From Bacillota bacterium (lineage in GTDB: Bacteria > Bacillota_I > Bacilli_A > Erysipelotrichales > Erysipelotrichaceae), in the NCBI GenBank assembly GCA_023249475.1, contig JAHFCO010000020.1, positions 1 to 40,643 of the forward strand: a stretch of DNA of 40,643 nucleotides, read 5' to 3'. Positions within the stretch are counted from its first letter, which is position 1; each line of letters begins with the position of its first letter. Under the pieces are notes generated by a model that was not told the DNA's origin, searched no databases, and saw only the letters and a list, made by a program, of their open reading frames with translations. Shown in pieces: positions 16,476-24,064 of this stretch. The position numbers and the translations under genes were made by a program.

Positions 16476-17450
16476 ATGCCCAATATCGCAACCCACGGAT
16501 TGTTGGCGCAGGATGTGTTGGACAACGCACCGTTTACCCGCTTGGCCCAACTCATCGAACGCTATCCCAAGGCCTATTTCCTTGGGTCCAACGGACCGGA
16601 TCTCCTTTTCTATTACCATTCTTTGCCTTGGCAGTCCAAAGCCGGGGCGGATCGTTTCAACCGGATGGGAAATCTCGTCCACTCGCAGAAGATCGACGAT
16701 TTCTACCGCAAAGCGGTCGAAATCATCCAAGCGACCCCCCATGGCGAATTAAGGCAAATCATGACGGTGTATCTGGCCGGGCATCTGACCCATTGGAGTC
16801 TGGATACGGTCGCGCATCCCTATGTCTTCTATAAAACCGGCGCCATCCAAGGCGCTACGAAATACTGGCATTTCCGCCTTGAAAGCATGATCGACACCTT
16901 GATGGTCAAGCAAACCAAAGGCTACTTACTCTCGAAGTTCGACATGCCGTCGTTGGTGAAGGTCGACGAAACCACGAAAGAAGCGGTCGCGCAACTCTAT
17001 CGCCCCATCCTGTCGGATGTTTTCGGCGAAGAAGCCAGCGAAGAGGAACTGAAGGAATGCGTCACGTCGATCCATACCTTGGCGAGCTATCTTTACGACC
17101 CCTATACGATCAAATTCCCGCTTGTCCAATTCGGAGAAAGTTTGTTGGGGGTGAAATGGAAATTCTCCGGCCACATCGTCACAGGGAAGATGGATCTCAA
17201 ACGCGATGTCCTGAACCTGAACCATACGACCTGGAAGCATCCTTGCGATGCGACGAAAGAATCCGATGAATCCTTCATCGACCTCTATCAAAGCGCGATC
17301 CGACGCGCCACGGGGGTCCTGTGCGCCCTCAACGACGTCTTGTTTAAAGAGAACATCGTCGACCAGCTCATCGGTCTGCTCGATGACCGTACCTATGACA
17401 CGGGCATGAAAAACCCGCCCGAAATGCAACACTACGATCCGATCTACTAG
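16476..17450 (+). CDS. Zinc-dependent phospholipase C family protein
   Basis: A 324-residue protein with the Zn_dep_PLPC (PF00882) ligand pattern: N-terminal NIATHGLLAQDVL, FLGSNGPDLLFYYH, then AGHLTHWSLDTVAHPYV and KYWHFRLESMIDT, giving the His/Asp/Glu set that binds zinc in this family. No signal peptide is visible, so unlike Bacillus PLC it is probably cytosolic, and activity on phospholipid is uncertain. Cytosolic relatives are common in Firmicutes without known substrate. A GAGGTGG site lies 6 bp before ATG 16476. It follows the nuclease gene by 25 bp and precedes the dipeptidase by 12 bp. Confidence 0.8.
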   Translation: MPNIATHGLLAQDVLDNAPFTRLAQLIERYPKAYFLGSNGPDLLFYYHSLPWQSKAGADRFNRMGNLVHSQKIDDFYRKAVEIIQATPHGELRQIMTVYLAGHLTHWSLDTVAHPYVFYKTGAIQGATKYWHFRLESMIDTLMVKQTKGYLLSKFDMPSLVKVDETTKEAVAQLYRPILSDVFGEEASEEELKECVTSIHTLASYLYDPYTIKFPLVQFGESLLGVKWKFSGHIVTGKMDLKRDVLNLNHTTWKHPCDATKESDESFIDLYQSAIRRATGVLCALNDVLFKENIVDQLIGLLDDRTYDTGMKNPPEMQHYDPIY

Positions 17451-17462
17451 GGGAGGGAAACT

Positions 17463-18401
17463 ATGCGCATCTGCGACCTGCATGCGGACATCGGAATGGA
17501 TGTCCTAAGCAAACACCGTAAAGGTGAGAAAAACGTATTACGGAATCACCACATCGATAAATTGAAGCAAGGGGAGATCGGTTGGGTCGGGATGGCTTGT
17601 TTCTTCGAAGGCCATGAAACGATGGACGACTTCAAGGCGATGATCCAAACCTTACGCAAGGAAATCCTGGACAATCCTGAAACCCTCAGCTTGTATACCG
17701 GCGGAAATCCGCACGAAACGAAACTCAACGCCATGATCACGGTGGAAGGCATGTGCCCCGTCCAGGAACTCATCCCCTCGACCATCCGATGGATGCATCG
17801 TCAAGGCGTACGCGTCGCCTCACTCAGCTGGAACGACGAAAACACCTTGTCGACCGGTGTCAAAGGAAATCCGTCCAGAGGATTGACCCTTCAAGGGCAA
17901 CTCGCCGTCAAGACCATGAACCACGTCGGGATCATCGTCGATGTCTCCCATGCGTCCGAAAAAAGCTTCTGGGACATCTTGCGCGTCAGCCACGCCCCGG
18001 TGATCGCCACCCACAGCAACGCTCGTAAGTTAGCCAACGCTGAACGCAACCTCAGCGACCAGCAAATCAAAGCGATCGCCGCCCAAAGCGGCCTGATCGG
18101 CCTGGTGGCGGCACGCCACTTCATTTCATCGGAAGTCGACCTGCAGACGGCCGATACCTTGGCGAAACACGCCCGCCACATCGCGGACATCGCGGGGATC
18201 GACGTCCTGTCGATCGGCTTCGACTACATGGATTTCCTTGAAGGACCCTTCGGGACATCCGCCATGGCGAGCGACCTTCAAACCGCCGCCCAATCGCAAA
18301 ACCTCATCCAGGCTCTCCTCGATAACGGTTTCAGCGAAGAAGAAACCGGGAAGATCGCCTGGGGGAACGCCGCTTCGTTCTTTGAAAAAAACCTGAAATA
18401 A
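17463..18401 (+). CDS. Membrane dipeptidase-family (peptidase M19) hydrolase
   Basis: A 312-residue amidohydrolase-fold peptidase related to renal dipeptidase. Binuclear zinc ligands are placed as in M19: HxD in CDLHADIG, the bridging Glu in ITVEGMCPV, and histidines in VDVSHAS and IATHSNARK; RNLSDQQI and SIGFDYMDF follow as in the family. M19 enzymes cut dipeptides, often with a C-terminal D-residue. There is no signal peptide, so it acts on imported or internal dipeptides. The AGGGGAGGG site precedes ATG 17463. It is the last gene of the ald operon, where released alanine could be the link to Ald (inference). Confidence 0.92.
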   Translation: MRICDLHADIGMDVLSKHRKGEKNVLRNHHIDKLKQGEIGWVGMACFFEGHETMDDFKAMIQTLRKEILDNPETLSLYTGGNPHETKLNAMITVEGMCPVQELIPSTIRWMHRQGVRVASLSWNDENTLSTGVKGNPSRGLTLQGQLAVKTMNHVGIIVDVSHASEKSFWDILRVSHAPVIATHSNARKLANAERNLSDQQIKAIAAQSGLIGLVAARHFISSEVDLQTADTLAKHARHIADIAGIDVLSIGFDYMDFLEGPFGTSAMASDLQTAAQSQNLIQALLDNGFSEEETGKIAWGNAASFFEKNLK

Positions 18402-18425
18402 AAAAAGAGCGCTTTTTTCGCTCAC
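18400..18425 (+). terminator. Possible terminator of the ald operon
   Basis: GAGCG-CTTTTTT-CGCTC can form a 5-bp stem with the T-run in the loop, preceded by an A-run; an alternative A-run/T-run stem around AGCGCT is possible. It lacks a T-tract after the stem, so it is weak evidence. Confidence 0.4.
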
Positions 18426-18481
18426 AAGAAAAGTATAGCACAATTCGCATAAAATCAATAGACTCACACGGAACGTCGATA

Positions 18482-18498
18482 ACAGGTATAATACCTGT
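18482..18498 (+). promoter_or_regulatory. hpf promoter -10 box inside a perfect palindrome
   Basis: ACAGGTAT-A-ATACCTGT is a perfect 17-bp inverted repeat that contains the -10 TATAAT (18487-18492). No good -35 exists at 16-18 bp. The palindrome ends one base before the GGAGGAG ribosome site's flank, so a protein bound here would block initiation. The regulator is unknown. Confidence 0.65.
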
Positions 18499-18513
18499 AA
18501 GGAGGAGTTGTTT

Positions 18514-19053
18514 ATGAAACTCAATATTCACGGAAAGAATGTTACGATTACCGAGGCGATGGAAAACCGGACGACCAAGAAACTTTCGTTTCTGGACAAG
18601 TACTTCATGATCGATGAAGATACCGAAGCCAATGTCGCCGTCAAGGTGAATCCGACCAACCTGAAGGTGGAAGTGACGATCGTCACAAAGATCGGTCTGC
18701 TTCGCGCCGAAGTGGTTCACGAGGATTATTACGCCGCCGTGGATTTAGCCATCGATAAGCTGGAAGACCAGATCCGCCGTCAGAAAACACGGCTCTCGCG
18801 TCGCCATCGCGAGAAACTCTCGGTCAACTTCGCCGAGTCCGTCAGTGCCGAAGCTTCCAAAGTGAAGGAAGAACCGGTCCGCACGAAGACGATCGTGGCG
18901 CAGAAGATGGTCTTGGATGAAGCCATCATGCAGATGGAAATGCTGGGTCATTCGTTCTTCATCTACACCGATGAGGAAACCGATGAAATCGCCGTCGTCT
19001 ACAAGCGTCTCGCCGGCGGATATGGTTTACTGGAGACGTCGAAAGAAGCATAA
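18514..19053 (+). CDS. hpf: Long-form ribosome hibernation promoting factor
   Basis: HPF dimerises 70S ribosomes into inactive 100S particles in stationary phase or stress. The 179-residue protein has the N-terminal S30AE/RaiA domain (KLNIHGKNVTITEAMENRT to KLEDQIRRQKTRLSRRHRE), a variable linker, and the C-terminal dimerisation domain of the long form (ALMQMEMLGHSFF-like region read here as QMEMLGHSFFIYTDEETDEI, then VVYKRLAGGYGLLE). ATG 18514 lies 6 bp after GGAGGAG; a TTG two codons upstream is not favoured. It has its own palindromic promoter and terminator. Confidence 0.96.
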   Translation: MKLNIHGKNVTITEAMENRTTKKLSFLDKYFMIDEDTEANVAVKVNPTNLKVEVTIVTKIGLLRAEVVHEDYYAAVDLAIDKLEDQIRRQKTRLSRRHREKLSVNFAESVSAEASKVKEEPVRTKTIVAQKMVLDEAIMQMEMLGHSFFIYTDEETDEIAVVYKRLAGGYGLLETSKEA

Positions 19054-19062
19054 AAACAAGCC

Positions 19063-19087
19063 AAGGACGGCAAATCGCCGTCCTTTT
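19063..19087 (+). terminator. Intrinsic terminator of hpf
   Basis: AAGGACGGC pairs perfectly with GCCGTCCTT across a 5-nt loop, followed by TTTTCT. Confidence 0.9.
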
Positions 19088-19090
19088 CTA

Positions 19091-19117
19091 TTGAACGGGG
19101 GTTAAATGTGCTATAAT
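19091..19117 (+). promoter_or_regulatory. Promoter of sepF
   Basis: An extended -10 TGC-TATAAT (TATAAT at 19112-19117) is preceded by TTGAAC (19091-19096) at a short 15-bp spacing. The extended -10 probably carries the promoter. Confidence 0.7.
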
Positions 19118-19141
19118 TGATAAAAATAGCAGGAGGTATCT

Positions 19142-19543
19142 ATGTCGTTACGTAAGAAACTCAAAGATTTCATCGCACCCATCGAGGAAGATGAAGTATT
19201 GGAATTGGACGAAGAAGAATCGGCGCGCATCAGCGAGTACGAGCAACCCCAAAACAAAACCCTAAGCAAAGTCAATCTGGACACCAAGATGGTGCTGTTC
19301 GAACCGCGTTCGTTCGATGAAGCCGAAGAAGTCGCGAAACATCTGAAAGAACGTCGTGCAGCGGTCGTCAACCTGCATCGTCTGCCGCGTGATTTCGCCC
19401 AACGCACGATCGACTTCCTCACCGGCGTGGTGTTCGCGCTGGACGGTTCGATCCAGAAGATCGGACACAACGTCATCCTTTGCACGCCGAAATCGATCGG
19501 CGTCCACGGGAAGATCAGTTTGGACGGCGAAGACGAAGAATAA
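19142..19543 (+). CDS. sepF: Cell division protein SepF
   Basis: SepF anchors FtsZ to the membrane and helps form the septum. The 133-residue protein starts with a basic amphipathic helix (MSLRKKLKDFIAPI) that would bind the membrane, then an acidic linker, then the conserved SepF core (VLFEPRSFDEAEEVAKHL, VVNLHRLPRDFAQRTIDFLT, GVVFALDGSIQKIGHNVILC). AGGAGG precedes the ATG. The ylmG and ylmH genes found between sepF and divIVA in Bacillus are absent here; divIVA follows directly with its own promoter. Confidence 0.96.
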   Translation: MSLRKKLKDFIAPIEEDEVLELDEEESARISEYEQPQNKTLSKVNLDTKMVLFEPRSFDEAEEVAKHLKERRAAVVNLHRLPRDFAQRTIDFLTGVVFALDGSIQKIGHNVILCTPKSIGVHGKISLDGEDEE

Positions 19544-19550
19544 ACGCAAC

Positions 19551-19579
19551 TTGAAGTTTGCATGAGCCTATGGCATAAT
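19551..19579 (+). promoter_or_regulatory. Promoter of divIVA
   Basis: TTGAAG (19551-19556), a 17-bp spacer and CATAAT (19574-19579). A half-match to the hpf palindrome, AATACCTGT, follows at 19583-19591. Confidence 0.65.
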
Positions 19580-19607
19580 ATCAATACCTGTGAATCGGGG
19601 GTGTACC

Positions 19608-20096
19608 ATGAGTATCAATAAACCCAAGTTCCGTCTTATGAAAAACGGATATGATCGTTTTGCGGTGGATGATGCCGTGGACCGGTTGTTTTTCGAGAAT
19701 GAGACGATGCGAAAACAACTGGATTCCTACCGCAGCCAGGTCAACCATGCGGGGGAACAGCTGAGCCAAATCAAAACCCGCTATCAAGCGTTGATTTCCG
19801 AGTTGACCGTCCGCGAAAAGGCCGCGGACGACATCGCCCGGCTTGCCTTGAAAGAAGCCAACATCATCATCGACACGGCGCAGAACAACGCCGATACGAT
19901 CGTGAGGGAGGCGCTTTCCACCGCCCGTTTCCTCTTGACGGAAATCGCAAGGATCGGACAGGACGCCAAGGATGTGAAGGTCGAAATGCAGATGAAGTTG
20001 CAGGCGCTGGCCAAAGCGCTGGAGGATTTCGAGATCCCCGAGATTCCGAATCCAGATTTTTTAACCAAAGACGAAGAACAAGACAAGCCGCTTTGA
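19608..20096 (+). CDS. divIVA: DivIVA-family septum/pole protein
   Basis: DivIVA recognises curved membrane at septa and poles and recruits division or growth proteins. The 162-residue protein has the N-terminal DivIVA domain (PKFRLMKNGYDRFAVDDAVDRL, with the family GYD) followed by long coiled coil rich in E, A, K and Q (REKAADDIARLALKEANIII and onwards) and a short acidic tail. ATG 19608 is chosen because CGGGGGTG lies upstream; the in-frame GTG at 19590 belongs to the leader. The gene sits directly before the ileS T-box, as divIVA precedes ileS in Bacillus. Confidence 0.92.
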   Translation: MSINKPKFRLMKNGYDRFAVDDAVDRLFFENETMRKQLDSYRSQVNHAGEQLSQIKTRYQALISELTVREKAADDIARLALKEANIIIDTAQNNADTIVREALSTARFLLTEIARIGQDAKDVKVEMQMKLQALAKALEDFEIPEIPNPDFLTKDEEQDKPL

Positions 20097-20280
20097 GGCG
20101 TTCCAGAGACTTTCCGGCCGGTGCGAGGAAAGACACAATCAAAGGGGATATCACTTGGGAGTCGCGTTTCCGATACGTAGGGGACGCCGGTCACACCGTT
20201 ATCGTGTCGAGTGCGGTCCGTAAGGGCCGAACTAAGGTGGTACCGCGTGTTTATACGTCCTTAGCAGGACGTTTTTTTAT
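20097..20280 (+). promoter_or_regulatory. T-box riboswitch leader, tRNA-Ile specific (specifier ATC)
   Basis: The T-box AAGGTGGTACCGCG is at 20234-20247, followed by terminator stem ACGTCC-TTAGCA-GGACGT and seven T (to 20278). The specifier ATC is at 20150-20152 (GGGGAT-ATC-ACTTGGG), the same context as the TTC of the Phe leader. The T after TGG matches discriminator A of tRNA-Ile. The Stem I distal motif AGAGAC at 20105-20110 begins only 8 nt after the divIVA stop, so the 5' arm of Stem I probably extends into divIVA coding sequence. I see no promoter between divIVA and this leader, so transcription seems to come from the divIVA promoter. Confidence 0.93.
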
Positions 20281-20296
20281 GAAAAAGGAGAACAAC

Positions 20297-23011
20297 ATGG
20301 ACTACAAAGAAACGTTGTGGATGCCGGATACGGCGTTCGAGATGAGAGGGAACCTGACGAAGAAGGAACCGGAGTTCCAGAAACGGTGGGAGGCGATCAA
20401 CCTCTATGAAAAAATGCTTGAAAAACGGGACGGCGCCCCGACCTTCGTCTTGCACGACGGTCCTCCCTACGCCAACGGGAACATCCATATCGGCCATGCC
20501 TTAAACAAGATCCTGAAGGACATGGTCGTCCGCAGCCGCTATCGCATGGGCTATCAGACGCCGTTTGTCCCGGGTTGGGATACGCACGGCCTTCCCATCG
20601 AAAGCGCGATGCAGAAACTGGGCTACAACCGCAAGGAAATGAGCGTCGCCCAATTCAGGAAACTGTGCGGCGAATACGCCCAGGAACAGGTCCAGAAGCA
20701 GATGAAGGACATGAAAGCCCTGGGGACGGTCGCCGACTACGACCATCCCTACATCACCTATCAAAAGGAGTTCGAAGCCATCCAGGTCGAAATCTTCGCG
20801 AAGATGGCGTTGGACGGGATGATCTACAAAGGCTTGAAGCCGGTCTATTGGAGCCCTTCCAGCGAGAGCGCCTTGGCGGAAGCCGAAATCGAATACCACG
20901 ACAAGAAAGACCCGACGATTTTCGTCGCCTTCAGTGTCGTCGACGGGAAAGGCATCCTCTCTGAGGACGTCCGTTTCGTCATCTGGACGACGACCCCTTG
21001 GACCATCCCGGCCAACCTCGCGATCTGTTTGAATAAAGATCTCGAGTACGCCTTAATCGACAGCGAAAAAGGGAAGTTCATCTATCTGAAATCCTCGGCG
21101 CAATTACTAAGCGAGAAGTTCAAGCTCGAGAACTGGTCGATCGAGAAAACCTTCAAAGGCTATGAACTTGAAGGCATTTTGACCAAGCATCCGTTCTACG
21201 ATCGCCATTCCGTCGTCATCCTGGGCGACCATGTCGAAGAAGACGGGACCGGTTGCGTTCATACCGCCCCCGGTCATGGCGTGGACGACTTCCTGGTCGG
21301 ACAAAAATACGGCTTGGAAGCCTTCTGTCCAGTCGACGGCCACGGAAAGATGACGATCGAAGCCGGGGATTGGCTGGTCGGTCAATTCGTGGAAGACGCC
21401 AATAAAACCATCACCAAGAAACTCGACGAACTCGGCGCCCTGTTGGCGCTGGAATGGATCACGCATAGCTATCCCCACGATTGGCGGACAAAGAAACCCG
21501 TCATCTTCAGGGCGACCACCCAGTGGTTCGCCTCCATCGCCATGATCCGCAAAGAGCTGCTCGAACAGATCGATTCGGTCAAGTGGATCCCGGAATGGGG
21601 CCAAGTCCGCCTATACAACATGATCAAGGACCGCGGGGACTGGTGCATCTCCCGTCAGCGTGTCTGGGGCGTCCCAATCCCGATTTTCTATACCGAAGAC
21701 GGAAACCCCGTCATGGACAAAGGCGTGTTCGACCATGTGGCGAAACTGTTCAAGGAACACGGATCCAACGTCTGGTTCTCCTGGGATGCAAAAGAACTAC
21801 TTCCCGCAGGCTACGCCAACCCCGCATCTCCCAACGGCGTCTTCACCAAGGAAACCGACATCATGGATGTCTGGTTCGACTCCGGTTCCTCCCATACCGC
21901 CGTCATCAAAGAACGCGGAGGGGAACTCCCGGTCGACCTGTATTTGGAAGGATCCGACCAATACCGCGGCTGGTTCAACAGTTCGTTGATCGTATCCACC
22001 GCCGTCCACGGCCACGCCCCCTACAAAACCGTTCTATCCCATGGCTTCGTCCTCGACGGAAAAGGGGAGAAGATGAGTAAATCCCTCGGTAACACCGTCG
22101 AGCCCAATAAAGTCGTCCAATCCTCCGGGGCGGACATCCTGCGTCTTTGGGCGGCCTCCATCGCCTATCAATCCGACGTCCGCATCAGCGACGACCTCCT
22201 CAAGCAAGTCATGGAGAACTACCGCAAGATCCGCAATACTTTCCGTTTCATGTTGGGGAACATCAACCCCGGCGATTTCAAGGTCGAGAACCTGGTCTCC
22301 CCGGCCTCCCTCACCACGGCCGACGCCCATGTGCTCGCCCTGCTGAACGACGTCATCCGCACGACCTTGGATGATTATCTCAACTACGACTTCATGTCCG
22401 TGGTCTCGACCATCTCCAACTTCATGACCAACACGATGTCCGCCTACTACCTCGACTATACCAAGGATATCCTCTACATCGAGAAGAAGGACGGAAACCG
22501 TCGCCGTCAGGTCCAAACCGTTCTTTACCATACCGTATCGGCACTGAACCGCCTGCTGTCTCCGATCCTGGTCCATACCGCCGAGGAAGTCTCGGATCAC
22601 TTCGTCCCCGGATCGGAATCCGTCCATTTGGGTGATTTCCCTGAACCGCTCGAACTGATGGACGAAGAGAGCCTGAAAGAAGATTTCGCCAAACTCTTCG
22701 ACCTCCGGTCGGTCGTATTCAAAGCCTTGGAAGAAGCCCGCAACACGAAGATCATCGGTAAGTCCTTGGAAGCGTCCATCCATGTCCGCCTCCATCATCC
22801 GTTGGCCAGACTGGCGCAGAAGCACCTCGGCGAAGCGTTCGCCCAGTGGTGCATCGTCTCCAAGGCGACCCTTGAAAGCTCGGATGAAGAAGAAACCCGG
22901 GTCGACGTAACCGTCGCCCCCGGCGTCACCTGCCCGCGGTGCTGGAACGTCACCGAAAACGGAGCCGAAGACGGACTCTGCCCGCGTTGCCAAAGCGTAT
23001 TGCTTGGATAA
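20297..23011 (+). CDS. ileS: Isoleucyl-tRNA synthetase
   Basis: A class Ia synthetase of 904 residues. HIGH is at 64-67 (NGNIHIGHALNKILKD), KMSKS at 592-596 (GEKMSKSLGNTVEP). The CP1 editing domain has VIWTTTPWTIPANLAIC and GTGCVHTAPGHG. The C-terminus carries the zinc ribbon with cysteines 879, 882, 895 and 898 (CPRCW ... CPRC), typical of bacterial-type IleRS. ATG 20297 has AAAGGAG 6 bp upstream; an in-frame ATG at 20279 lies in the terminator T-run and would be poorly translated. It is controlled by the Ile T-box and followed by a strong terminator. Confidence 0.98.
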   Translation: MDYKETLWMPDTAFEMRGNLTKKEPEFQKRWEAINLYEKMLEKRDGAPTFVLHDGPPYANGNIHIGHALNKILKDMVVRSRYRMGYQTPFVPGWDTHGLPIESAMQKLGYNRKEMSVAQFRKLCGEYAQEQVQKQMKDMKALGTVADYDHPYITYQKEFEAIQVEIFAKMALDGMIYKGLKPVYWSPSSESALAEAEIEYHDKKDPTIFVAFSVVDGKGILSEDVRFVIWTTTPWTIPANLAICLNKDLEYALIDSEKGKFIYLKSSAQLLSEKFKLENWSIEKTFKGYELEGILTKHPFYDRHSVVILGDHVEEDGTGCVHTAPGHGVDDFLVGQKYGLEAFCPVDGHGKMTIEAGDWLVGQFVEDANKTITKKLDELGALLALEWITHSYPHDWRTKKPVIFRATTQWFASIAMIRKELLEQIDSVKWIPEWGQVRLYNMIKDRGDWCISRQRVWGVPIPIFYTEDGNPVMDKGVFDHVAKLFKEHGSNVWFSWDAKELLPAGYANPASPNGVFTKETDIMDVWFDSGSSHTAVIKERGGELPVDLYLEGSDQYRGWFNSSLIVSTAVHGHAPYKTVLSHGFVLDGKGEKMSKSLGNTVEPNKVVQSSGADILRLWAASIAYQSDVRISDDLLKQVMENYRKIRNTFRFMLGNINPGDFKVENLVSPASLTTADAHVLALLNDVIRTTLDDYLNYDFMSVVSTISNFMTNTMSAYYLDYTKDILYIEKKDGNRRRQVQTVLYHTVSALNRLLSPILVHTAEEVSDHFVPGSESVHLGDFPEPLELMDEESLKEDFAKLFDLRSVVFKALEEARNTKIIGKSLEASIHVRLHHPLARLAQKHLGEAFAQWCIVSKATLESSDEEETRVDVTVAPGVTCPRCWNVTENGAEDGLCPRCQSVLLG

Positions 23012-23016
23012 ATCAG

Positions 23017-23045
23017 GAAACACGTCGCAAGACGTGTTTCTTTTT
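23017..23045 (+). terminator. Intrinsic terminator of ileS
   Basis: A perfect 10-bp stem GAAACACGTC/GACGTGTTTC with a GCAA tetraloop, then TTTTT. Confidence 0.94.
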
Positions 23046-23071
23046 GGATTCATCCATGAATCTGATATAAT
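23044..23071 (+). promoter_or_regulatory. Promoter of the ysgA-like gene with a palindrome between -35 and -10
   Basis: An extended -10 TGA-TATAAT (TATAAT at 23066-23071) and a weak -35 TTGGAT (23044-23049) flank a perfect inverted repeat GATTCAT-CC-ATGAATC at 23047-23062. The palindrome fills the spacer, a usual place for a repressor site. The start codon follows so closely that the transcript is probably leaderless. Confidence 0.7.
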
Positions 23072-23075
23072 GACG

Positions 23076-23819
23076 ATGATGAAAACCTACGAAATCAACT
23101 CGTTGACCAACGAGAAAATCAAATCGTGGACCAAGCTCCACCAAAGCAAATACCGCCGCGAAACCGGTCTTTTCCTGGCGGAAGGCGAACATTTGATCCA
23201 GGAGGCATTGAAGGCGGGATTGGTGGAGACCTTGATCGTGCTGAAGGATTCGCCGATCGAGTTCGACGTGGATGTCCGCGTCGAAGTGACGCCCGAAGTT
23301 CTCCATAAACTCTGTCAAACCGAATCCAACAGCGAATGCATCGCGGTTTGCCGGTTGTGGGACCAACCCGCGTCCTTAGGGGACCGCGTCTTGCTTCTGG
23401 ACCAGATCCAGGATCCGGGGAACGTCGGCACGATCATCCGTACCGCCCATTCCTTCGGTTATGATTGTGTCGTTTTATCCGAAAACAGCGTCGACCTCAC
23501 CAACGAGAAGGTTCTGCGTGCCAGCCAAGGGGCCATCTTCCATCTCCCGGTCATCCAACGCGAGATGAAATCCGCCATCGAGGAATGCCGCAAGAACGGA
23601 CTGATGATCTTGGGGACGGGTTTGAAACATTCCATCCCGTTATCGGCGATCCCAGACTGCGATAACGTCGCGATCATCCTCGGTAACGAAGGGCAGGGGG
23701 TCCGACCCGAAATCCTGCACCTCTGCGACGCAATCGTCAAGATCGAAATCAACGGCTTCGAGAGTCTGAACGTCGCCGTCGCCAGTGGAATCCTCTGCTA
23801 CCGTTTCCGCAAGCCTTGA
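23076..23819 (+). CDS. ysgA: TrmH/SpoU-family RNA 2'-O-methyltransferase (YsgA/RlmP-like)
   Basis: A SPOUT methyltransferase of about 247 residues. The three SpoU motifs are present: QDPGNVGTIIRTAHSFGYD, VAIILGNEGQGVRPEIL and FESLNVAVASGILCYRF; the N-terminal 90 residues are the L30e-like RNA-binding domain (LFLAEGEHLIQEAL). The position directly before pheS-pheT matches Bacillus ysgA, whose product methylates 23S rRNA; this supports the assignment but the exact nucleotide is inference. ATG codons at 23070, 23076 and 23079 are possible. None has a ribosome site, and the -10 box ends at 23071, so initiation on a leaderless mRNA at 23076 or 23079 is likely. Confidence 0.88.
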   Translation: MMKTYEINSLTNEKIKSWTKLHQSKYRRETGLFLAEGEHLIQEALKAGLVETLIVLKDSPIEFDVDVRVEVTPEVLHKLCQTESNSECIAVCRLWDQPASLGDRVLLLDQIQDPGNVGTIIRTAHSFGYDCVVLSENSVDLTNEKVLRASQGAIFHLPVIQREMKSAIEECRKNGLMILGTGLKHSIPLSAIPDCDNVAIILGNEGQGVRPEILHLCDAIVKIEINGFESLNVAVASGILCYRFRKP

Positions 23820-23844
23820 TAATTCGGCGGATTGTGCTTATAAT
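23816..23844 (+). promoter_or_regulatory. Promoter of the Phe T-box unit
   Basis: TTGATA (23816-23821), 17 bp, TATAAT (23839-23844). The -35 overlaps the stop codon of the preceding methyltransferase gene. Confidence 0.85.
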
Positions 23845-23850
23845 AGGGAT

Positions 23851-24052
23851 ATCTCATTGAAGGGACACAGTAGCGGCATCCAGAGAGAACGGTCATCGGC
23901 TGAAAACCGTTCACGCCCCCGCGAATTTCACCCCTGAGTGGAGCCAATCCCTCCCGGCACGGACCGTTATCCGAATCAAGGTGCGCTTTCGGGCGAATCA
24001 GGATGGTACCGCGTAGTCTTACGTTCCTGTGTCAGGGACGTTTTTTATTTGA
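23851..24052 (+). promoter_or_regulatory. T-box riboswitch leader, tRNA-Phe specific (specifier TTC)
   Basis: Stem I shows ACAGTAG (5' specifier-loop side), AGAGAG at 23883-23888 (distal loop side) and the specifier TTC at 23927-23929 in GCGAAT-TTC-ACCCC. The T-box AGGATGGTACCGCG is near 24000-24013, with T after TGG to match discriminator A. The terminator stem ACGTTCCTG/CAGGGACGT ends in TTTTTT near 24047. Uncharged tRNA-Phe should switch on pheS-pheT. Confidence 0.95.
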
Positions 24053-24064
24053 AAGGAAAGAACC

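Noticed and set aside
22034-23053. Minus-strand open frame opposite the ileS 3' end
   Set aside because: It begins inside the ileS terminator and follows the codons of the conserved IleRS C-terminus.
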